Shown here: one piece after another, positions 16,277-23,325 of the stretch | Layout of the letters: each line of letters starts with the position of its first letter | How positions within the stretch are numbered: the first letter of the stretch is position 1 | Origin: CAZTGZ01 sp044339595 | GTDB lineage: Bacteria; Bacteroidota; Bacteroidia; NS11-12g; UBA9320 | NCBI GenBank assembly: GCA_044339595.1 | Contig: JBIIVF010000012.1 | Location: 1-31,560 of the forward strand | DNA length: 31,560 bases | Direction: 5' to 3' | Made by a program: the position numbers and the translations under genes | Notes under the pieces: generated by a model | Database searches by the model: none | Seen by the model: only the letters and a program-made list of their open reading frames with translations | Told to the model about the DNA's origin: nothing

Positions 16277-16666
16277 TTATGCCTTTTCAGATGAAATCTG
16301 TCTGGCAATATTGGCTGCATCGCGCCCTTGTCTGACCAGTTTTCGCATATACACCAATGAGATGGCAAACAATCCACTGATCAAAGCAAGGAGCAGAAAG
16401 GTTCTGATTAAGACGCTTTTAATCGCGTGGAGGGTGTCATCTGAAAAAGTATCAGAAGGGATGCGCAACAACCCGGAAGTAACGCCACGGGTCATATCGG
16501 GTCCGCTGATGGATACGAGCAAGACCATAAAAATGAAGGCAATTGTAAAAAAAATGCTCAGCCAATAACCGAACTGAATAAGCATGATGTGGAAAGCAGA
16601 AGTCGTTTGACCCGGCAGTTGAGCCAGTGCGGCTTTATTCGGTTCGGGATGGTTAGGTTTTACCAT
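16277..16666 (-). CDS. Two-helix membrane protein of unknown function
   Basis: A 129-residue protein with two membrane helices (about 28-55 and 85-108) and hydrophilic ends. The loop between them (SGPDMTRGVTSGLLRIPSDT part) is polar and about 30 residues long. The C-terminus is basic (RKLVRQGRDAANIAR) and so probably cytoplasmic. No family was recognised. The ATG lies 6 bases after the stop of the acidic-protein gene, and pdeM follows 37 bases later, so the three are likely one transcript. No function is proposed. Confidence 0.7.
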   Translation of the reverse strand: MVKPNHPEPNKAALAQLPGQTTSAFHIMLIQFGYWLSIFFTIAFIFMVLLVSISGPDMTRGVTSGLLRIPSDTFSDDTLHAIKSVLIRTFLLLALISGLFAISLVYMRKLVRQGRDAANIARQISSEKA

Positions 16667-16672
16667 GCAGGA

Positions 16673-17032
16673 TTATTCTCCATCATCGTCTTCGTCTTCT
16701 TCGCTATCCCCCTGATCATCATCTTCTTCCGGAGTAGGAGAATCCTCTTCATCCTCGCCGAAATAATCTGACTCAAAATCGTCTCTTAAGTGGCCATCTT
16801 CATCATAGTCTTCATCTTCTTCGATGATTTGACGAGCCTCACTGATGGTCATGCGAATGAGGTAATAAATATCTTCCGTTTCAAAAGGCAGCGCAGAAAT
16901 TTTTACTCCTTCTTTGTTGTAATAAGAGACCAGATTGTCTTCGAAGCCATCCGGATAGGCCATCTTAACCCTAGAGATGATGTCGCTTGGTACGGCGTCA
17001 TAATCTTTGACAATTCTCTTTTTTTCGGTCAT
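16673..17032 (-). CDS. Small acidic protein with Asp/Glu tail
   Basis: A 119-residue soluble protein. Residues 1-72 form a folded-looking part (VKDYDAVPSDIISRVKMAYP, then ALPFETEDIYYLIRMTISEA) that I recall as a conserved Bacteroidota protein of unknown function. From about residue 71 the tail is dominated by Asp and Glu, ending in DDDGE. Such tails often mimic nucleic acid or bind basic proteins, but no function is known. The ATG at 17032 is clear. It is followed after 6 bases by the two-helix membrane protein gene and lies 148 bases from the end of the WYL regulator gene. Confidence 0.75.
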   Translation of the reverse strand: MTEKKRIVKDYDAVPSDIISRVKMAYPDGFEDNLVSYYNKEGVKISALPFETEDIYYLIRMTISEARQIIEEDEDYDEDGHLRDDFESDYFGEDEEDSPTPEEDDDQGDSEEDEDDDGE

Positions 17033-17180
17033 AATTCAGTTTGTGGGTCGGTGATCAGTTTCTTTTCCACTGCAAATCAAAATGTATTTTTTGGATTTCT
17101 CCAATAAAATCTCTTCGGCTTGAGTATCTATGTTTGTTTTTATGAACATTCTAAACAAGACAGCTCCATTACGGCATATT

Positions 17181-18197
17181 TTATGGCTTCCCGTTTTGAT
17201 AATTAACCAACGCTTCAGAAAGATTTTCAAACAATTCGTTTCGAAGCCATTCAGGAGATTTAACCTCGGCTCCGGCACCCAATCCCAGGATAAAATTTTT
17301 TAACTCAAAATTTATGATTACTTCGAGCTGTAAGGTGCCATAGCCCTCTGATTCTTCGATTAATTTTAGCGTGGGATGAATTGGTTGCGACAGCAAAAAA
17401 GGCAATTGGTTCACCGATACTTTAAGCAGAACGGTTTCCGGCTCTCGGTCGGGTGTTGACATACCGATTACGTGCCTAAAGTATTTCGAAGGATTGAAGG
17501 GAGGGGGTTCATAATCTGATTTATAATCGGGTTGAATCGAAGAAATTCGATCCAACGAAAAAGTAGAAAACGCCTGATGACGCTGATGCCATCCAATCAG
17601 ATACCAACGATTTCGGTATTCACGCAAATAGCAGGGATGCACCTGGTGTTTTTTGCTTTCGTTATGATTGAAGCGGTGATATTCGATTTCAATGACGGTT
17701 CGGTTTCGAATGGCATCTACACAAGTACCGAGGTGTTGAAGTCCGGTATCTGCATAACCGCGTTCGGGTTCCATAAAAGCATCGAGCCGCATTTCTTGCT
17801 GCATCATACCAATTTTGACCTTGCTCACGAGCTTCTCTATGGCTTCTTCCACCTGACTAAAAATACCGGAGCCCTTATATTCCATGAGCAGATTCAGAGA
17901 GTTTTTTAAGGCTTGTACCTCTTCTTGTTGCAGAGGAATCTGATCGATGCTGTATCCTTTTTCGGTGTAATGATAGCCTCTTCGGCTCCGATCAAAAGCG
18001 ATGGGTGCAAAAAACCCTAAACCAGAATCGAGGCGCATGTCTTCTAAATCTCTTTGAAGGGTGCGTTTCGACAAAGGAATAATGCCCGTGGCATCTTCAC
18101 AATATTCAATGAGTTGCTCCAGGGTCGCAAATTGTCGGTCGATCAAACAGCGGTTGATAGCACGATATCGAATAAAAGCATCTTTGTTGCTTGGCAT
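17181..18197 (-). CDS. WYL-domain transcriptional regulator
   Basis: A 338-residue DNA-binding regulator. The N-terminus (about 5-60) is a winged helix-turn-helix (RTLQRDLEDM as recognition region). Residues about 155-225 form the WYL domain, with HPCYLREY and the signature RWYLIGW (197-203), then SLDRI (214-218). A WCX-like C-terminal extension follows to residue 338. WYL domains are known to bind single-stranded nucleic acid or nucleotides, and these proteins often control phage-defence or DNA-damage genes. Nothing here identifies its target; the nearest candidates are the divergent orphan gene at 18356 and its palindrome. The ATG at 18197 gives the usual start. Confidence 0.9.
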   Translation of the reverse strand: MPSNKDAFIRYRAINRCLIDRQFATLEQLIEYCEDATGIIPLSKRTLQRDLEDMRLDSGLGFFAPIAFDRSRRGYHYTEKGYSIDQIPLQQEEVQALKNSLNLLMEYKGSGIFSQVEEAIEKLVSKVKIGMMQQEMRLDAFMEPERGYADTGLQHLGTCVDAIRNRTVIEIEYHRFNHNESKKHQVHPCYLREYRNRWYLIGWHQRHQAFSTFSLDRISSIQPDYKSDYEPPPFNPSKYFRHVIGMSTPDREPETVLLKVSVNQLPFLLSQPIHPTLKLIEESEGYGTLQLEVIINFELKNFILGLGAGAEVKSPEWLRNELFENLSEALVNYQNGKP

Positions 18198-18244
18198 AAG
18201 AGGGATTCGAAATTAGATAATCACCGCCAAATACGTACAATTTC

Positions 18245-18276
18245 TTTGTTTGAACTGTGGCTGATTAATAATTTTA
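18245..18276 (+). promoter_or_regulatory. Candidate promoter of the orphan gene at 18356
   Basis: TTTG (18245-18248) and TAATTTTA (18269-18276) are 20 bases apart, close to the Bacteroidota TTTG-N19-TAnnTTTG pattern (the last base of the -7 box is A, not G). A start near 18283 would leave a leader of about 70 bases that contains the 12-bp palindrome. Confidence 0.4.
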
Positions 18277-18297
18277 AAAAAAATTGAAAATAAATTT

Positions 18298-18322
18298 CAC
18301 TGCGCCAATACACTGCGCAGTG
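18298..18322. promoter_or_regulatory. 12-bp palindrome with an extra half-site
   Basis: CACTGCGCAGTG (18311-18322) is a perfect palindrome, preceded by a partial copy CACTGCGC (18298-18305) 13 bases upstream. It lies between the divergent WYL regulator gene and the orphan gene, within the predicted leader of the latter. It looks like a dimeric repressor site; which protein binds it is unknown. Confidence 0.5.
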
Positions 18323-18355
18323 ACTCCTGAGGTTTGTACCATAATTAGAAGAGAA

Positions 18356-18757
18356 ATGAAAAACATGATCAAACAAAACCTCATTGAAATCCACACCGAA
18401 CAGGGAAGAAAAAGCATTTCAAAAGTAATGAACACCAAAGGACATTACATTTACACCATCAACACAGCAGAATTGAGCTATTCGCTTTTTGATGTAGAAA
18501 AAAGCACTTTTTACAGCTGGAATCAAGCATGGGATTATTTCAAAAAGACCACCGAAGAATGGTTTATTGCCTTGCCTTCGCTCATTCACCAAGACATTCG
18601 AAACATTATTAAATCGGAACTTCGTGAGAGCATTTATGAGTTTAACATTGCAGGGTATCAGGAATGGAAGAAGTCTGTTTTGCCGATTTGGGAAAGTTGC
18701 CTGAGGGAAGAAATTTATGGCACTTCACAAGAAGAATGGATGAGAAGAGCCGGTTGA
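18356..18757 (+). CDS. Hypothetical soluble protein, no known family
   Basis: A 133-residue protein with no signal peptide or membrane helix. It is rich in Trp, Tyr, Glu and Lys, with a beta-like N-terminal third (IEIHTEQGRKSISKVMN, then HYIYTINTAEL) and a helical remainder (WNQAWDYFKKT, IRNIIKSELRESIYEF, WESCLREEIYG). I recognise no domain. The frame is open further upstream to a TTG at 18284, but that would read through the predicted promoter and palindrome; ATG 18356, preceded by GAAGAGAA, is preferred. It diverges from the WYL regulator and is followed by a decayed gene in the same direction. Confidence 0.6.
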   Translation: MKNMIKQNLIEIHTEQGRKSISKVMNTKGHYIYTINTAELSYSLFDVEKSTFYSWNQAWDYFKKTTEEWFIALPSLIHQDIRNIIKSELRESIYEFNIAGYQEWKKSVLPIWESCLREEIYGTSQEEWMRRAG

Positions 18758-18803
18758 TTTTTGATTTTTTCTCTCTTCGACCGCATCGACTCCTTTACGC
18801 AGC

Positions 18804-19297
18804 AACATTTCGAGATTTGAAGATTCCATTTGGGGGCTTTACCTTCCGGTGCCGGAGCAGGTGGCTGCTCAATTTGTGAAGGGCAATTTCAGACGAGTAG
18901 TCTGCAGCCTAAATGATCGATTGACCATACATGCGGCCATCCTGCCCAACAAAGGATTGTGGTATATTCTGCTTAGCAAGGGAGTCATCAAAGAATTGAA
19001 CGCACGCGAAGGAGAAGAGGTCTAGGTTAAACTCACGGAAGAACTCAGTATCTATGGCATGCCCGAAGTGCTTGAAATGTGTGTTTTTCAAGAAGATGGC
19101 GCGATGACTTTCTTTGACGCTCTTACCCCGGGCAAACAAAGAAGTTTGATATACATCGTGGTAAAATAAAAAATCAGGATGTGCGCATCCGAAAATCATT
19201 GGTCATTGCCGAACATCTGGTGTTGGGAAAAGGCCTGTTGGATTACAAAAAGCTGAATGGGATGTTCGAGGATGAAAACGAGCAAAACCTGCGGTGA
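18804..19297 (+). pseudogene. Decayed DUF1905 / YdeI (OmpD-associated)-like protein gene
   Basis: Translation on the plus strand gives RFEDSIWGLYLPVPEQVAAQ, then HAAILPNKGLWYILLSKGV, then FFDALTPGKQRSLIYIV, a clear match to the DUF1905 domain followed by the YdeI/OmpD-associated (bacteriocin-protection-type) domain. Two lesions break it. An in-frame TAG stands at 19023-19025 after EGEEV. A one-base deletion lies near 19158-19161: inserting a G into GTGG restores the frame as I-V-G-K-I-K-N-Q and lets it run on through RIRKSLVIAEHL to the TGA at 19295. No start codon is found at the 5' end, where a stop (18762-18764) lies upstream in frame, so the N-terminus is also lost. The family's function is poorly known. 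Confidence 0.82.
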
Positions 19298-19471
19298 TTT
19301 GGGCCAAAAAGTTCATCGCAAGGTTCTTCGTTTCAAAATTTATCAGGGATAACTGGCACATACAAATTATCCAACATCAACCCAAGTGTATTTCTTTAAA
19401 AATCATCATTTTTACGGTTCTTATTGCTGTAAACTGACGCATTTCAGTCGCCGGAATCGGTCTGTATTCCC

Positions 19472-19479
19472 TATTTTCG
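19472..19479 (+). promoter_or_regulatory. Weak candidate -7 box of icd
   Basis: TATTTTCG, one base from TAnnTTTG, lies 19 bases before the icd start. No -33 TTTG is visible at the expected distance. The 200 bases between the pseudogene end and icd hold no other feature that I can see. Confidence 0.3.
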
Positions 19480-19497
19480 CGGCCTCAAAAAAAGAAA

Positions 19498-20952
19498 ATG
19501 AGCAACCACAAAAGAGTAACCATTTCATACGGCGATGGCATTGGCCCCGAAATCATGAAGGCGGTCATGCGCATTCTTAAAGCAGCGAAAGTTGAATTGG
19601 AATACGATGTAATCGAAGTGGGCGAAAAAGTATACCTCAATGGCGTTACTTCGGGAATTGCGCCGGAAAGCTGGGACATCCTGAGACGAAACAAGGTTTT
19701 CTTAAAAGCACCCATCACAACTCCGCAGGGAGGTGGATATAAAAGTTTGAATGTGACCATCCGCACCACTTTGGGTTTGTTTGCTAATGTGCGCCCAAGT
19801 GTTACCTACACACCTTATGTTCAAAGCTTTTTCAGCGGCATGGACATGGTGATTGTCCGAGAAAATGAAGAAGATCTATACACCGGTATAGAGCATCAGC
19901 AAACCGAAGAGATGGTGCAATGCCTCAAGTTGATTAGCCGTCCGGGTTGCGAAAAAATTGTTCGCTATGCCTTTGAATATGCCCGGGCTAACAACCGCAA
20001 AAAGGTCACCTGCATGACCAAAGACAACATCATGAAGCAGGCAGACGGTTTATTTCACCGTGTTTTCAACGAAATTGCCCTTGAATACCCTGAAATTGAA
20101 AATGACCACTATATCATCGACATCGGTTCGGCGCGCATCGCAGATCGTCCGGGTTTGTTTGATGTGATCGTAACCCTGAATCTGTATGGCGATATCATCT
20201 CAGACATTGCCTCTGAAGTGGCCGGTTCTGTTGGTCTCAGCGGCAGTGCCAACATCGGAGAGAATTTCGCGATGTTCGAAGCCATCCATGGTTCTGCCCC
20301 GGATATTTCCGGAAAAGGAATCGCCAATCCAAGTGGTTTACTCAACGGCGCCTGCATGATGTTGGTGCATTTGGGAATGCCGCAAAAGGCCGAAATGATT
20401 CAGAATGCCTTGCTAAAAACCATCGAAGATGGCATTCATACCGGCGATATTTACAACCATCAAGCGAGTGTGAGAAGAGTTGGAACCGATGAATTTACAG
20501 ACGCCCTCATTGAACGTTTAGGACAAAAACCGTTTCATCTAAAGCCGGTCATTCTGGGTGAAAAGCCCGCAGAATTCAACATCACCACATCTCCCTATCA
20601 ATATCAACTAAAAACCCTTTTGGGAGTAGATGTATTTCTCGATTGGATTGATGCTGACCGAAATCCTGAGGTATTGGGTGAAAAATTAGAAACCCTTTGT
20701 CCGGAGGGATTGAAACTTCAAATGATTACCAACCGCGGCGTTAAAGTGTATCCGGCCGGTATGGATGAAACCTTTAAAACAGACCATTGGCGTTGTCGTT
20801 TTGTGGCGGAATCAAAGGAACAAACAACGGTAAATTACACTTCCATAATCGACCTTTTGTCGGCCTTGACACATGCAGGTTTGAATTTTATCAAGATCGA
20901 GAATTTGTACGCATTCAATGGAAAGAAGGCCTTTTCAGGAGGACAGGATTAG
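19498..20952 (+). CDS. icd: Isocitrate dehydrogenase (long, Rickettsia/Thermus-like type)
   Basis: Oxidatively decarboxylates isocitrate to 2-oxoglutarate in the TCA cycle. The 484-residue protein has isocitrate-binding residues Ser83, Asn85, Arg89, Arg99 and Arg121, catalytic Tyr128 and Lys175, and metal-binding Asp232/Asp236 in GDIISDIASE. The C-terminal extension of about 130 residues beyond the core is as in Thermus and alphaproteobacterial enzymes. In the coenzyme loop HGSAPDISGKGIANP, Asp269-Ile270 stand where E. coli NADP-enzyme has Lys344-Tyr345; Asp-Ile is the pair typical of NAD-linked decarboxylating dehydrogenases. The cofactor is therefore uncertain. The ATG at 19498 is clear. 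It is transcribed alone or with the permease gene 80 bases downstream. Confidence 0.92.
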   Translation: MSNHKRVTISYGDGIGPEIMKAVMRILKAAKVELEYDVIEVGEKVYLNGVTSGIAPESWDILRRNKVFLKAPITTPQGGGYKSLNVTIRTTLGLFANVRPSVTYTPYVQSFFSGMDMVIVRENEEDLYTGIEHQQTEEMVQCLKLISRPGCEKIVRYAFEYARANNRKKVTCMTKDNIMKQADGLFHRVFNEIALEYPEIENDHYIIDIGSARIADRPGLFDVIVTLNLYGDIISDIASEVAGSVGLSGSANIGENFAMFEAIHGSAPDISGKGIANPSGLLNGACMMLVHLGMPQKAEMIQNALLKTIEDGIHTGDIYNHQASVRRVGTDEFTDALIERLGQKPFHLKPVILGEKPAEFNITTSPYQYQLKTLLGVDVFLDWIDADRNPEVLGEKLETLCPEGLKLQMITNRGVKVYPAGMDETFKTDHWRCRFVAESKEQTTVNYTSIIDLLSALTHAGLNFIKIENLYAFNGKKAFSGGQD

Positions 20953-20995
20953 GCGTTAACAGCCATGTTTCATCTGTTCAGCCATTATTCCCGAC

Positions 20996-21025
20996 TTTCC
21001 GGATATCAGAATGATGCTATTTTTG
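20996..21025 (+). promoter_or_regulatory. Candidate promoter of the TauE/SafE gene
   Basis: TTTC (20996-20999) and TATTTTTG (21018-21025) are 18 bases apart; the -7 box is an exact TAnnTTTG match. The predicted start, about 6 bases past the box, is within one or two bases of the ATG at 21033, so the mRNA would be almost leaderless. Confidence 0.5.
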
Positions 21026-21032
21026 TGCATCC

Positions 21033-21812
21033 ATGGACATCGCCATTATTTCATTCGTTGCCTTCGCGGCGGCATTGCTGACCTTCTTCTCCGGATTTGG
21101 ACTGGGAACCCTGTTAACCCCGGTCTTCATGCTGTTTTTTCCGGCAGAACTTTCTATTGCGTTAACCGGAGTGGTTCATTTTTTTAATAACGTGTTTAAA
21201 TTGTTGTTGGTTGGAAAAAAGGCGGATAAACAAGTTTTATTAAAATTCGGCATTCCGGCTGTATTGGCAGCACTTGCCGGCTCCTGGCTACTGAGTCAAA
21301 TATCTGATTTGGAACCGCTTTACAGCTATGCCTGGAGACAACACACGTATGTGGTTTATCCTGTAAAATTTATGGTGGCCTGCTTGTTATTCATTTTTGC
21401 CTGGATGGAATTGATTCCATTTTTCAGCAAACTCGAATTTAACCGGGATAAACTGTTTATCGGTGGCGCTCTCAGTGGTTTTTTCGGGGGGTTGTCCGGA
21501 AATCAAGGGGCCCTGAGGAGTGCCTTTCTGATCCGTGCCGGATTGTCTAAGGAAGCATTTATTGGTACAACGGTGGTGGTTTCAACCTGTGTGGATGTGA
21601 CCCGGTTAAGTGTTTATGCTTCTTCATTCAGTGGAAATACATCTTTGTTTAGTGGAAATTGGGGCATCATTACTGTTGCAACGTTCAGTGCCATTACAGG
21701 GGCTTATCTCGGAAATCTATGGTTAAAGAAAATCACCTTGCAAACAGTGCAATATGTTGTGGCTACGCTTTTATTGGTGATGTCTATAGCGTTGGCGTTG
21801 GGGTGGTTATGA
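21033..21812 (+). CDS. TauE/SafE (TSUP) family membrane permease
   Basis: A 259-residue inner-membrane protein with about eight hydrophobic helices in the two-repeat TSUP layout. The repeat signatures are GFGLGTLLTPVFML near residue 21 and GALSGFFGGLSGNQGALRSA near residue 144. Family members export sulfite, sulfoacetate or other small organosulfur anions, or take up thiosulfate; the substrate here cannot be told. No sulfur-metabolism gene is nearby. The TGA overlaps an ATG (ATGA at 21809) in the frame of the following serine-hydrolase gene, so the two are probably co-transcribed. The ATG at 21033 begins the first helix directly. Confidence 0.88.
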   Translation: MDIAIISFVAFAAALLTFFSGFGLGTLLTPVFMLFFPAELSIALTGVVHFFNNVFKLLLVGKKADKQVLLKFGIPAVLAALAGSWLLSQISDLEPLYSYAWRQHTYVVYPVKFMVACLLFIFAWMELIPFFSKLEFNRDKLFIGGALSGFFGGLSGNQGALRSAFLIRAGLSKEAFIGTTVVVSTCVDVTRLSVYASSFSGNTSLFSGNWGIITVATFSAITGAYLGNLWLKKITLQTVQYVVATLLLVMSIALALGWL

Positions 21813-21850
21813 AACCTGGGGCAGAATCTTGTCATTTCAACACACTTATC

Positions 21851-22984
21851 ATGAAATCCCTAATACTTATCCTCATGACTATTCTAACTAACGTTTCCCT
21901 ATACGCACAGCCCGTCGATCTAGATCCGGAATCAGAAAAAATGCTCAAAAAGCATGTAAAAATGCAGGAAATACTCAACAAGACTGTTGATGGAAAAAAA
22001 GTGTTCGGAACCAGTTTCGCAATCAAACAAAACAACCAAGCCTGGACCGGGTTTTCAGGAAACTTCACCTTTGAACAACCCTATTTCATCGCCAGTACTT
22101 CGAAACTGTTCACAACCGCCATCATTCTCAATCTCAGATCTCAGGGCAAGCTGAGTTTGGATGATAAAATCAGCCAATACATCGATGGTTCTGTTTTGGA
22201 TGGATTACATGTTATTCATGGCAAGGAGTATTCAAAGGATATTACCATCCGACATTTGTTGTCTCATACATCCGGTCTCCCCGACTATTTTCAAAACAAA
22301 GGAAAAAATGGAAAAAGTCTTGAAGATGAGATCATTGGCGGGGCCGATCAACACTGGACATTCGAGCAAGCCATGGAAAGAACCAAAGGACTGAAGCCCC
22401 TTTTTGTCCCGGGAACCAAAGGAAAAGCCCATTATTCAGATGCCAACTTTCAGTTGTTGGGTAAGATCATTGAGGCGGTTACCGGAGACACTTATGCAAG
22501 TGCCTGCGAAAAGTTTATAATCCAGCCTTTGAATTTGAAAAAGACCTATTTATATCTTGATTCAAATGACACACGTCCCCAGCCGCTTCATTATGGTTCA
22601 AAAGTGCTGAATATTCCGAAAGCCATGTCTTCGTTTGGTCCGGATGGCGGCATGGTGTCTACTACGGATGACATGCTGGTTTTTATAGAAGGGTTCTTCA
22701 CCGGCAAATTATTCCCGGCTACCGATATCGAGGAGCTTCAGCAGTGGAACCGCATTTTCTTTCCCATGAGGTCAGGAATGGGTATCCATTTATTCAAATT
22801 GCCCTGGATTTTTTACCCAACCGGAAGCGTTCCGACGTTTATCGGGCATTCCGGATTATCCGGCGCTCTGGCGTTTTACAATCCCAAGGAAAATTTGTAT
22901 ATTGTGGGGACCGTCAATCAAGTGGCGCACCCGGATCTTTCGTTTAAAACGATGATCAAACTGAGTCAGGTATTTCTACAATAG
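21851..22984 (+). CDS. Exported serine hydrolase of the beta-lactamase/DD-peptidase (PF00144) family
   Basis: A 377-residue protein with a signal peptide (MKSLILILMTILTNVSLYA) and the PF00144 fold. The active site shows the SxxK motif STSK (Ser82, Lys85), the second motif YSD (Tyr195, where most have YSN) and HSG (333-335) as the KTG equivalent. Substrates in this family range from D-amino-acid peptides to esters, so no specific reaction is claimed and a true beta-lactamase is unlikely. Two starts are possible: ATG 21809 overlaps the permease stop as ATGA, and ATG 21851 begins the signal peptide cleanly. I chose 21851; the earlier one would add 14 polar residues before the signal. Confidence 0.87.
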   Translation: MKSLILILMTILTNVSLYAQPVDLDPESEKMLKKHVKMQEILNKTVDGKKVFGTSFAIKQNNQAWTGFSGNFTFEQPYFIASTSKLFTTAIILNLRSQGKLSLDDKISQYIDGSVLDGLHVIHGKEYSKDITIRHLLSHTSGLPDYFQNKGKNGKSLEDEIIGGADQHWTFEQAMERTKGLKPLFVPGTKGKAHYSDANFQLLGKIIEAVTGDTYASACEKFIIQPLNLKKTYLYLDSNDTRPQPLHYGSKVLNIPKAMSSFGPDGGMVSTTDDMLVFIEGFFTGKLFPATDIEELQQWNRIFFPMRSGMGIHLFKLPWIFYPTGSVPTFIGHSGLSGALAFYNPKENLYIVGTVNQVAHPDLSFKTMIKLSQVFLQ

Positions 22985-23034
22985 CAGCCCTTTGAAGGAC
23001 TCATCCAACTACCCTCTTTGAAATTCTAACGCCA

Positions 23035-23068
23035 AATTTCTAATTTTTAATTTCTAATTTTTAATTTC
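23035..23068. repeat. Tandem 14-bp AT-rich repeat (2.4 copies)
   Basis: The unit AATTTCTAATTTTT occurs at 23035-23048 and 23049-23062, with a partial third copy (AATTTC). It ends 2 bases before the predicted -7 box of tatA, so it occupies the place of the -33 element. Confidence 0.7.
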
Positions 23069-23070
23069 AT

Positions 23071-23078
23071 TACCTTTG
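23071..23078 (+). promoter_or_regulatory. -7 box of the tatA-gatA operon
   Basis: TACCTTTG matches TAnnTTTG exactly and lies 20 bases before the tatA ATG. No TTTG occurs 19 bases upstream; that position is inside the tandem repeat. Confidence 0.55.
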
Positions 23079-23098
23079 CAGGCTAATATTAGACTGAA

Positions 23099-23314
23099 AT
23101 GCAATTGCTAGGTGTTTTGTTGTTTTTAGGTATGCAGGAATGGGTAGTCATTTTGATCGCCATTCTCCTACTGTTTGGTGGTAAAAAAATTCCGGAACTC
23201 ATGCGTGGTCTCGGTCAGGGTATTCGCGAATTTAACAACGCGAAGAATGACGTGAAACGCAAAATTGACGAAGGGGTGAACGAATCTAATACTACTGATA
23301 ACAGCGGGAAATAA
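23099..23314 (+). CDS. tatA: Twin-arginine translocase subunit TatA/TatE
   Basis: The pore-forming subunit of the Tat pathway, which exports folded proteins across the inner membrane. The 71-residue protein has the N-terminal membrane helix (about 12-27, VVILIAILLLFGGKKIPEL with the FGGKK hinge), the amphipathic helix (RGLGQGIREFNNA) and a polar tail. The Gly-Lys-Lys-Ile-Pro-Glu-Leu hinge and following Gly are the family signature. It is first in a cluster with gatA (11 bases later), a transglycosylase-like gene and a GDSL gene. No tatC is in this window. Confidence 0.93.
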   Translation: MQLLGVLLFLGMQEWVVILIAILLLFGGKKIPELMRGLGQGIREFNNAKNDVKRKIDEGVNESNTTDNSGK

Positions 23315-23325
23315 CGCATCAACCT

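Noticed and set aside
17036..17278. Open frame of 80 codons on the minus strand between the WYL and acidic-protein genes
   Set aside because: It overlaps the end of the WYL gene in another frame, shows no domain, and has no clear start signal.
18909..19199. Open frame of 96 codons on the minus strand
   Set aside because: It is antisense to the decayed DUF1905/YdeI-like gene, whose plus-strand frame matches a known family.
21659..21850. Longer start for the serine hydrolase gene inside the permease gene
   Set aside because: It would add over 60 residues coded by another gene's frame; ATG 21851 begins a clean signal peptide.
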